DNA of 11,188 nt from CAZILN01 sp964540005. Its GTDB lineage: Bacteria; Bacteroidota; Bacteroidia; Bacteroidales; SM23-62. Location: the NCBI GenBank assembly GCA_964540005.1, contig CAZILN010000290.1, forward strand, positions 1 through 11,188, written 5' to 3'. The notes below the pieces were generated by a model, which did not search any database, had not been told where the DNA came from, and saw nothing but the letters and a program-made list of their open reading frames with translations. The first letter of the stretch is position 1, and every line of letters begins with the position of its first letter. Below are positions 9,201 to 11,188 of this stretch, piece by piece. The translations under genes and the position numbers were made by a program.

Positions 9201-10383
9201 ACCTGATGAGACCACGGTATACATCCTGGTACAGACTGTTGATGCAACCGGATGCAGTCTCAGTGATTCAGTTACCATCGAAATTAGTGCGGCACCTGAA
9301 CTAAGCCTTGCAGATGATCAGTCATTCTGTGAATCTGCTATCGGATCGGTTGTTCTTGGACTGAATTCAGTATCCGGTGTTACCTACAGCTGGACCTCCA
9401 AGCCTGCTGGGTTTGTATCGGATCTGGCAATGCCGGAAGTTACTCCTGTTGAGACAAGCACGTATATTCTGTTGGCCGGCAATTCCTCAGGAGACTGCAC
9501 GGCTGAAGACAGTGTGGTAATTACAATTCATCCAGATCCCGATGTTGGCTTTGATATTGAGAATAATCCTATATACCGGGGAGATAATACATCCCTGACC
9601 GGCAACGGGGCCGAGAGCTATACATGGTCACCTGATGCCGATCTGAGTGCCTCAAGCGGCTCACCGGTCACGGCTTCACCAATGGTAACGACAGTTTATA
9701 CTGTAACCGGAACAGATCAGAACGGATGTGAGAACACATATACTGACAGCCTGATTGTCAATTGCCCGGAATGTGGTGACCTGACATACCTTAGCAGTTC
9801 AGGAAGCTTCTCTCACGGATGCACACAGAACAACTATAACAATAATGCCAGCTGTTCATGGACAATCTATCCAACAGGCGTGGATAACCTCTGGCTGAGT
9901 TTTGATAAGGCAAGCTTCGATATCGGCAAGGGAGACCTGATCAAAGTATTTGACGGGGCCGATGCCAGTGGTACCCTGCTGGCCGCCTTTAATAACGACT
10001 CTGTATGGCCCGGGGTGATAAAAGGAGGAAGCGCACTGTACATCCAGCTTATCAGTGATGACAGCATAACCGGGGGCGGTTTCCAGGCTGTATGGGATGA
10101 TGAGCCAATAGTTGGACAGGCTGGTTTGCTTGAGGAAAGGCTGAAGGTATACCCCAACCCGACCAGCGGTCAACTGACTGTTGAATGGACGGGTCCGGCC
10201 GGTGAGGAAATTCGTATGAATCTGTACAACTCACTTGGTAAGCTGATAATGAATCGCAGGTTTGATAATGATGCCGGGGTTGTTACGACCGACCTCGATC
10301 TGCAAGCGTTTAAAAACGGAGTATTTTACCTGCAACTGGTGACCGCTGAAAAGGTATACACCAGGAAGGTAATTAAGGAATAG
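1..10383 (+). CDS. Giant secreted FG-GAP propeller/Fn3/SprB/PKD/CUB protein with T9SS sorting domain, 5'-partial
   Basis: This is the C-terminal 3460 residues of a very large extracellular protein. The frame is open from base 1 and ends at TAG 10381-10383, so the start and signal peptide lie upstream. Residues 1-68 end an Fn3-like domain. Four units follow, each of seven FG-GAP/VCBS blades plus one Fn3-like domain (blades 69-433, 545-910, 1022-1392, 1504-1881; Fn3 434-544, 911-1021, 1393-1503, 1882-1991). Then come an Ig-like domain (1992-2076), eight SprB repeats (2077-2708), seven PKD/Ig-like modules (2709-3254), a CUB domain (3255-3369) and a T9SS type A sorting domain (3381-3460, with KVYPNPTSG). 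No catalytic domain is visible. By family knowledge, such proteins cross the inner membrane by Sec and the outer membrane by T9SS, then are attached to the surface or released. Adhesion or ligand binding is inferred from the domains; the ligand is unknown. Coding identity is certain, function moderately so. Confidence 0.95.
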   Translation, partial: TVEGDTVLDAAAEYSTGFRKIAKTGNAQKDTTLVIDSLARTIHYWSVQAIDAGFAGSAFAAEHSFGPAFTHQTDIPLTGVEYGSVAWGDYDNDGDMDILLTGDTIGIGGGCTKIYRNDGNNTFSERTVTGITGVYNSSVDWGDYDNDGYLDILLSGSKGTGEVTEIYENDGDGTFTKLTIPGLAGVQTSSTVWGDYDNDGDLDILLSGSSGDTKITKIYKNEGSGTFTDQVSIILPGAWFGSADWGDYDNDGDLDILLTGNPGVGDLICDIFSNDGDGNFSEVTGIAIPGVSSSSTAWGDYDNDGDLDFLVSGSEGGARTELYINDGNDDFTESGIAFEGVYFSSVAFGDYNNDGYLDIIVAGTTNGSDQFTKIYKNDGGVNFIELSDSLPAVSECALAWGDYDNDGDLDLLLTGDTGSGFISRIYRNNNSTTNTPPNPPSGLYARVMDDSVTLSWDRATDPETPQLGLSYNGYLVSEAGDTIWHSMSDVTTGFRKLPDLGNAQQDTAWTIKGLAPGTYYWSVQSIDNAFAGSAFAAQDTFNFDFTEQAGISLFKVKFGTSAWGDYDNDGFLDILLTGCTETDTISKVYKNDGSNNFTEQTGITLTGVATSSAAWGDYDNDGDLDILLCGHNGSDKITKIYRNNGDNTFTELTGISLTGVNWSSSSWVDYDNDGDLDIFVAGLGSLDSKIYANEGDDIFTKQLDIDLPGVAYGSVIWGDYDNDSDQDLLITGQTPGNDTISKIYRNDGNNIFSEQTGISITGVRWSSAAWGDYNNNGNMDILITGADSVNKPIAKIYNNNGNNSFSEQTGINLEEIRIGSVAWGDYDNDGNLDILITGSNILNKRISKLYRNNGDNSFSEQTHISLSGVSVSSSAFGDYDNDGDLDILLSGLTKGGDLISKIYKNNTLTANSAPQPPSGLTARVMEDSVTLSWSKATDTETPQDGLSYNVYILTESGDTAWSSMADIANGYRKIPALGNAMQNTSWTIKGLTPGTYYWSVQTIDHAFAGSAFAERDTFNFDFTEQAGIPLTGVRNSSVEWGDYDNDGDLDLLLAGYYNDGAAVYVAEIYKNDGGNAFSKLTGLSLHPVNDASMAWGDYDNDGDLDILLSGQDSDLNSRAMIYKNTGSNTFVEQGGITLDGVYGSEVDWGDYDNDGDLDILLSGVHATGDRITKVFRNTGSDSFEEQAFTFTGGEIGTAEWVDSDNDGDLDILITGNSDSGNFTELYLNNGDNSFSLVAGTAMDAVRWSAADFGDYDNDGDLDLVISGDIPVDPNDITKIYSNLGNNVFTAETGISLTGVQRGTLDWGDYDNDGDLDLIQTGQDVSGGVYITKLYRNNGNNFSEQYGMSFDGVYEGDVAWGDYDNDGDLDIVLSGYTGTEYVSKIYKNNTGTPNTPPLAPAGLFARVMDDSVTLSWFKATDGETPQDGLSYNVYILTESGDTAWSSMADLTNGYRKIPALGNAQQDTAWTIKGLAPGTYYWSVQSIDHAFAGSEFAPQDTFNFEFTEQTGINLPGVTNNSVAWGDYDNDGDLDILLTGLRDYINDNPISSIYQNNGNNTFTEQTGISLIGVGLGSVEWGDYDNDGDLDILLTGWDGTEGVSRVYRNNGGNTFEEQTGINLQGVFYSSVEWGDYDNDGDLDILLTGSDYDGTWYYFTKIYRNNGDNSFTEQTGIGLQEAATGSAEWGDYDNDGDLDILLTGYYNDGEGHYVSKIYRYDGGNTYTEQTEITLEEVRYSSVSWGDYDNDGYLDILLTGSTNGADTVSWIYRNAGGSTFSQQTTISLTGVARSSVDWGDYDNDGYLDILLTGWTGTGRVSKIYRNNGNTFTEQTGISLPAVDRSNVAWGDYDNDGDLDILLTGMTGSEDVTDEYISRIFKNNSGTSNTAPDMPSGLSSVIDGFSVTLSWDKATDTQTPLDGLSYNAYILTETGDTAWSSMSDIATGYRKITAIGNAQQNTSWTIDSLKLGVYYWSVQAIDHAFAGSAFASEETFEIVTPTTAPTASDEFACFGGIIPDLSATGTDIKWYSDAALLTLEHSGNPFPTGHTDPGVYTYYATQTVNGYEGPATEVTLTIYDLPSASITDSTTILCFDDETGSATVTPSGGTAPYTYLWDDIVPTTDSTVYGLAGQQYYHVTVTDANLCSVTDSVYLSQPDLLTADFTDSILISCNGFSDGSLTVTPSGGTAPYTYLWNDGPGTMDSIVTGLQANQYYVVEITDANLCMVTDSTMVSEPGLLAVASITGSDISCFGLQDGTATVTETGGTAPFTYQWDDDAMTTGATVSGLSPDQYYHVTITDANLCIIADSIMVSEPAVLLASISDTSDISCFGSSDGSATVTPSGGTAPYTYLWDDGLNPTDSTVNGLMAGLYYHVTVSDVNLCTVMDSILLSEPGQISISVYDSGNISCFGFSDGWATVMASGGTEPYAYLWDDVGNTADQSVTDLSADIHYHVTVTDGNGCTMLDSVMLSQPDLLSVEITDSVKVNCFGSPDGGATATPSGGTAPYTYLWDNDAGATENMATGLYANQYYHVTLTDGNLCTATDSILLSEPPLLTAVITDTTHITQAGLSNGTATVTASGGTGAYSYVWDDASLTAGASVTGLSADTWYHIVVSDANLCTAADSVILPVAGTFNAYILEKTDPTCFGYSDGTASVSVSGGKAPVTIQWNDDAGTTIAQVSGLKANVWYHVTVTDADLNTAKDSIMLVDPEPLTVNLGEDQGICTGDAAVLHAGTGYESYLWSVTDSVSEQLTVTIAGNYSVTVTDALGCLAQDTVKVTVYSRPGATVAADQTICEGDSVNIGPGDTGNSFEWTSLPSGFTSNQNNPKVAPSVTTTYILTETVILTGCSATDSVSITVTPAPAINILDNKVICVEGIGPFQLGSAAIADHSYSWTSNPAGFNSFESNPTATPAMTTTYILDQTENATGCAARDSVTITVNPVPLAQVADDQAFCESAVTEISIGADPVTGNTYSWISIPAGFSSSDSDPAVTPDETTSYILTETVGGTICQTTDTVTITINEDPVVSVIDDLSACSNEIGPTRIGSDEISGNSYSWTSVPGVFTSSEANPSVEPDETTVYILVQTVDATGCSLSDSVTIEISAAPELSLADDQSFCESAIGSVVLGLNSVSGVTYSWTSKPAGFVSDLAMPEVTPVETSTYILLAGNSSGDCTAEDSVVITIHPDPDVGFDIENNPIYRGDNTSLTGNGAESYTWSPDADLSASSGSPVTASPMVTTVYTVTGTDQNGCENTYTDSLIVNCPECGDLTYLSSSGSFSHGCTQNNYNNNASCSWTIYPTGVDNLWLSFDKASFDIGKGDLIKVFDGADASGTLLAAFNNDSVWPGVIKGGSALYIQLISDDSITGGGFQAVWDDEPIVGQAGLLEERLKVYPNPTSGQLTVEWTGPAGEEIRMNLYNSLGKLIMNRRFDNDAGVVTTDLDLQAFKNGVFYLQLVTAEKVYTRKVIKE
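205..1299 (+). repeat. FG-GAP/VCBS blade array A, seven blades
   Basis: Seven copies of a blade of about 53 residues, with the conserved aromatic codon of W/F-GDYDNDG at 259, 421, 577, 733, 892, 1042 and 1198 (spacing 150-162 nt). Each blade carries a DxDxDGxxD-type loop, the calcium loop of integrin-alpha-like FG-GAP repeats, followed by a hydrophobic LDILLTG strand and a KIYxNxGxxxF strand. Blade 6 has F for W and N for the second loop Asp (GDYNNDGYLD). Seven blades is the number in integrin-alpha-type propellers, so one closed propeller is inferred. Confidence 0.9.
1300..1632 (+). other. Fn3-like domain 1
   Basis: A 111-residue domain starting at a Pro-rich linker (NTPPNPPSGL). It has the Fn3-type features DSVTLSW (B strand), ATDPETP, YNGYLV (C strand), WTIKGLAPGTYYWSVQSID (F strand, with the tyrosine-corner style GxYYW) and a closing DTFNFDF. 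It directly follows blade 7 of array A and probably acts as a spacer between propellers. The assignment is by pattern; a related Ig-like fold is possible. Confidence 0.8.
1633..2730 (+). repeat. FG-GAP/VCBS blade array B, seven blades (most divergent)
   Basis: Seven blades with the anchor aromatic codons at 1687, 1843, 1999, 2149, 2308, 2467 and 2626 (spacing 150-159 nt). This array holds most of the altered calcium loops. Blade 3 reads WVDYDNDGDLD (Gly to Val before the loop), blade 4 reads DYDNDSDQD (loop Gly to Ser), and blade 5 reads DYNNNGNMD (two Asp to Asn). Blade 7 has F for the anchor Trp. The codons are also more A/T-rich here (for example aat, aaa, ata) than in arrays C and D, which suggests an older copy or one less subject to homogenisation. 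Confidence 0.88.
2731..3063 (+). other. Fn3-like domain 2
   Basis: A 111-residue Fn3-like domain of the same length and landmarks as domain 1 (EDSVTLSW, DGLSYNVYIL, WTIKGLTPGTYYWSV, FAGSAFAERD). The DNA around 2831-2900 is nearly identical to 4276-4345 in domain 3, differing at only a handful of mostly third-codon positions, so these two domains are recent duplicates. Confidence 0.8.
3064..4176 (+). repeat. FG-GAP/VCBS blade array C, seven blades
   Basis: Seven blades with anchor aromatic codons at 3118, 3283, 3442, 3598, 3754, 3916 and 4075 (spacing 156-165 nt). All keep a D-x-D-N-D-G-D-L-D loop. Blade 4 reads WVDSDNDGDLD, with Val before the loop and Ser for Tyr. Blade 5 has F for the anchor Trp. 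Blade 1 has a longer inter-strand loop (GYYNDGAAVYVAEIY) that recurs in blade 4 of array D. A seven-bladed calcium-binding propeller is inferred. Confidence 0.9.
4177..4509 (+). other. Fn3-like domain 3
   Basis: A 111-residue Fn3-like domain with the linker NTPPLAPAGL, then DDSVTLSW, DGLSYNVYIL, WTIKGLAPGTYYWSVQSID and DTFNFEF. It has exactly the length of domains 1 and 2 and closely matches domain 2 at DNA level. It separates propeller C from propeller D. Confidence 0.8.
4510..5643 (+). repeat. FG-GAP/VCBS blade array D, seven blades (most uniform)
   Basis: Seven blades with anchor Trp codons at 4564, 4729, 4885, 5050, 5215, 5374 and 5527 (spacing 153-165 nt). Every anchor is Trp and every calcium loop is DYDNDG(D/Y)LD, followed each time by ILLTG. 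This makes it the most regular of the four arrays. Blades 1, 3 and 4 have slightly longer variable loops (after LLTG), which in a propeller would lie on one face and could form the binding surface (inference). Confidence 0.92.
5644..5973 (+). other. Fn3-like domain 4
   Basis: A 110-residue Fn3-like domain closing the propeller part of the protein. It keeps SVTLSWDKATD, DGLSYNAYILTE, TAWSSMSDI and YYWSVQAIDHAFAGSAFA. It differs from domains 1-3 at its N-terminal strand (SSVIDGF in place of ARVMDDS) and before the F strand (DSLKLGVYYW in place of KGLAPGTYYW), and it ends ETFEIV instead of DTFNF, as expected where the neighbour changes from a propeller to an Ig-like domain. Confidence 0.78.
5974..6228 (+). 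other. Ig-like domain resembling the CHU_C-associated Ig family
   Basis: About 85 residues opening with TPTTAPTASDEFACFGG and continuing with DLSATGTDIKWYSD, then GVYTYYATQTVNGYEGP and a closing strand VTLTIYDLP. The order (Cys near the N-terminus, L.A.G..I.WY, then YYATQ) matches the Ig-like domains common in secreted Bacteroidota proteins with T9SS tails. The second Cys usual in YYATQ....C is replaced (VNGYEGP), leaving one Cys. It bridges the propeller and SprB regions. Confidence 0.65.
6229..8124 (+). repeat. Eight tandem SprB repeats, exact 79-residue (237-nt) period
   Basis: Eight consecutive copies starting at 6229, 6466, 6703, 6940, 7177, 7414, 7651 and 7888, each exactly 79 residues with no indel. 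The consensus runs DISCFGxSDGxATVTPSGG, TAPYTYLWDD, then YYHVTVTDANLC and DSxxLSEP. This matches SprB repeats, named after the Flavobacterium gliding adhesin SprB. Cys occupies positions 11 and 64 in repeats 1-6. Repeat 7 has Gln at position 11 and repeat 8 has Asn at position 64. A stalk role is inferred. Confidence 0.92.
8125..9762 (+). repeat. Seven PKD-like / Ig-like modules
   Basis: Modules lie at 8125-8334, 8335-8568, 8569-8811, 8812-9054, 9055-9297, 9298-9540 and 9541-9762. Modules 3-6 are each exactly 81 residues. The common plan is DDQxFCxS, then IGxxxxxGxxYSWTSxPAGF, P.VTPxETTxYIL and GCxxxDSVTIT(V/I). This is the PKD-like pattern frequent in Bacteroidota surface proteins, with one Cys near each end. 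Module 1 is shorter (70 residues). Module 7 (74 residues) lacks the first Cys and reads YTWSPDADLS, closer to classical CHU-type Ig/PKD domains. A rigid membrane-proximal stalk is inferred. Confidence 0.8.
9763..10107 (+). other. CUB domain
   Basis: About 115 residues with the CUB plan: CPECGDLTYLSSSGSF at the start, YNNNASCSWTIYP (the C-W-x-I signature), LWLSFDKASFDI, GDLIKVFDGAD, a small variable loop, then ALYIQLISD and GGGFQAVW at the end. Four Cys lie within it (two in CPEC, then SHGC and SCSW), allowing disulfides. CUB domains are extracellular beta-sandwiches for protein or glycan binding. In Bacteroidota they commonly sit near the T9SS tail. The ligand is unknown. Confidence 0.85.
10141..10380 (+). 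other. T9SS type A C-terminal sorting domain
   Basis: The last 80 residues begin LKVYPNPTSGQLTVEW, followed by IRMNLYNSLGKLI, then LDLQAFKNGVFYLQLVTAEK and end TRKVIKE. These are the motifs of the type A Por secretion sorting domain: YPNP at the start, the LYN..G strand, the NG.Y/F.L.L strand and a basic end. The family directs export across the outer membrane by T9SS and is usually cleaved on the surface. SprB itself uses a type B tail, so this protein is not a simple SprB orthologue. Confidence 0.95.
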
Positions 10384-10431
10384 GATCTGGATAATAATTT
10401 TAATGATATAATCAATATTAATAGCCCAAAG

Positions 10432-10557
10432 ATGAACTCAGATTATTCTTATCTCAGCGTGACAGACAACCACCTTTTGCACCCATTCAATCACCTTCCT
10501 AAATCCTTACTGATCTTTTTGCTGCTATTCCCTTTTATTCCGGCCGAAATATCTGCA
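10432..10557 (+). other. Sec signal peptide (signal peptidase I type)
   Basis: The first 42 residues have a long polar n-region (about 23 residues, few charges), Lys24, a hydrophobic core SLLIFLLLFPFIPA, and a cleavage site EISA before QGF. There is no lipobox Cys. Gln at +1 after Ala is common in Bacteroidota, where it can be cyclised. The long n-region could mean that translation starts later, for example at GTG codon 10 (10459), but ATG is preferred. Confidence 0.75.
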
Positions 10558-10989
10558 CAGGGATTTACTGAACAGACAGAAATATCCCTTACAGGTATCT
10601 TCAAATCTTCGGTTAACTGGGGAGATTATGATAATGACGGGGATCTCGACATCCTGATCAGCGGAGATACAGAAGAGGAAAGGGTTACAAAGATTTACAG
10701 GAATAATGGCGGGAACTCGTTTACTGAGCAAACTGAAATTTCCCTGTTGGGTGTCAGGTACAGTTCGGCTGAATGGGGGGATTATGATAATGACGGATTT
10801 CTCGATATACTATTGGCAGGATATTCCGGGAGCGACTGGACGGCTGATATTTATAGAAACAACGGAAATAACAGCTTTACAGTCCGGTCAGACTTTTTAA
10901 TTACCGGTGTCGCAAACCGGGAAGGTTCCTCCTGGGGCGACTATAATAATGATGGGTACCTGGACATACTTTTAACCTGTTATAACTGA
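10432..10989 (+). CDS. FG-GAP/VCBS repeat protein with signal peptide, tandem paralogue, cut by an in-frame stop
   Basis: This frame encodes 185 residues. It starts 48 bp after the upstream gene on the same strand. ATG 10432 is chosen because it is the only in-frame ATG before the hydrophobic signal segment. No Shine-Dalgarno is seen, as is normal in Bacteroidota. Residues 1-42 form a signal peptide. Residue 43 onward (QGFTEQTEISLTG) starts the same blade array as in the upstream gene, with WGDY anchors at 10618, 10774 and 10933. TGA 10987-10989 stops the frame just after LLTCYN inside blade 3, while the same frame continues the blades downstream. A product of two and a half blades could not close a propeller and would lack a T9SS tail, so it is probably non-functional unless the stop is read through or is a sequencing error. 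Confidence 0.8.
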   Translation: MNSDYSYLSVTDNHLLHPFNHLPKSLLIFLLLFPFIPAEISAQGFTEQTEISLTGIFKSSVNWGDYDNDGDLDILISGDTEEERVTKIYRNNGGNSFTEQTEISLLGVRYSSAEWGDYDNDGFLDILLAGYSGSDWTADIYRNNGNNSFTVRSDFLITGVANREGSSWGDYNNDGYLDILLTCYN

Positions 10990-11188
10990 TTTGATTTGAT
11001 TACCAAGATCTATAAAAACAACGGTGATGGATCGGGTTTCACTGAGCAAACTGATATCTCTCTTACAGGTGTGTCAGCAAGTTCAGTGGCATGGGGGGAT
11101 TATGATAATGACGGGGACCTGGACATCCTGTTAACCGGGTATGCCGGGGGTGGGGGTGATGACATTTCAAAGATCTATAAAAATGATG
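10990..11188 (+). pseudogene. In-frame continuation of the second gene's blade array after the stop (3'-partial)
   Basis: In the same reading frame as the gene starting at 10432, codons after the TGA read FDLITKIYKNNGDG, then FTEQTDISLTGV, AWGDYDNDGDLD and ISKIYKND up to the window end. This finishes blade 3, gives a full calcium loop for blade 4 (anchor Trp at 11092), and starts its second strand. Spacing from the blade 3 anchor (10933) is 159 nt, the usual value, so no base has been lost or gained. It is best read as the rest of one gene interrupted by a nonsense codon. It might also be annotated as a separate partial gene. Where it ends is not visible. Confidence 0.7.

Noticed and set aside
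6229..10380. Orthologue of the gliding adhesin SprB
   Set aside because: Only the repeat family is shared. The propellers, CUB domain and type A sorting tail are not SprB features, and no gliding genes are in the window.
10407..10412. TATAAT hexamer as a -10 box for the second gene
   Set aside because: The gap is so AT-rich that the hexamer is expected by chance, no -35 partner is seen, and Bacteroidota promoters use a different -7 motif.
10987..10989. TGA read as glycine (as in some candidate phyla codes) or another sense codon
   Set aside because: Glycine would fit the blade consensus here, but the 3460 codons of the upstream gene hold hundreds of Gly codons and no in-frame TGA. T9SS also points to Bacteroidota, which use the standard bacterial code.
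10980..11010. Frameshift or programmed frameshift in the second gene
   Set aside because: The blade sequence continues in the same frame on both sides of the stop, and the anchor spacing 10933 to 11092 is the normal 159 nt.

Overview
The window lies in a Bacteroidota genome, probably a free-living or environmental one. The evidence is a C-terminal type IX secretion (T9SS) sorting domain, a run of SprB repeats, PKD-like/Ig-like modules typical of gliding-type Bacteroidota, the lack of Shine-Dalgarno sites, and a signal peptide cleaved before Gln. A genus cannot be named from this sequence.

Positions 1-10383 (+) are one open frame that is already open at the first base. It is the C-terminal 3460 residues of a giant secreted protein whose start lies upstream of the window. 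In order it holds: the end of an Fn3-like domain (1-204); four super-repeats, each made of seven FG-GAP/VCBS blades (one predicted seven-bladed, calcium-binding beta-propeller) followed by an Fn3-like domain of 110-111 residues (205-5973); one Ig-like domain (5974-6228); eight gapless 79-residue SprB repeats (6229-8124); seven PKD/Ig-like modules, most with an 81-residue period (8125-9762); a CUB domain (9763-10107); and a T9SS type A sorting domain (10141-10380).

After a 48-bp AT-rich gap, a second gene on the same strand starts at 10432. It has a signal peptide followed directly by the same FG-GAP blades, so it is a tandem paralogue. Its frame is cut by a TGA at 10987-10989 inside blade 3. 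The same frame continues the blade array without any indel to the end of the window, so this is a nonsense change (or a sequencing error), not a frameshift.

The likely joint role is cell-surface or secreted adhesion, or binding of glycans or proteins, by long modular stalk-and-propeller proteins exported through Sec and then T9SS. No enzyme, RNA gene, mobile element or CRISPR array was seen. The most notable points are the 4 x 7 blade count, the exact 79-residue SprB period with complementary cysteine loss in repeats 7 and 8, a D(S/T)-hydrophobic sequon in every SprB and PKD-like module, signs of blade shuffling and homogenisation in the DNA, and the broken tandem paralogue.
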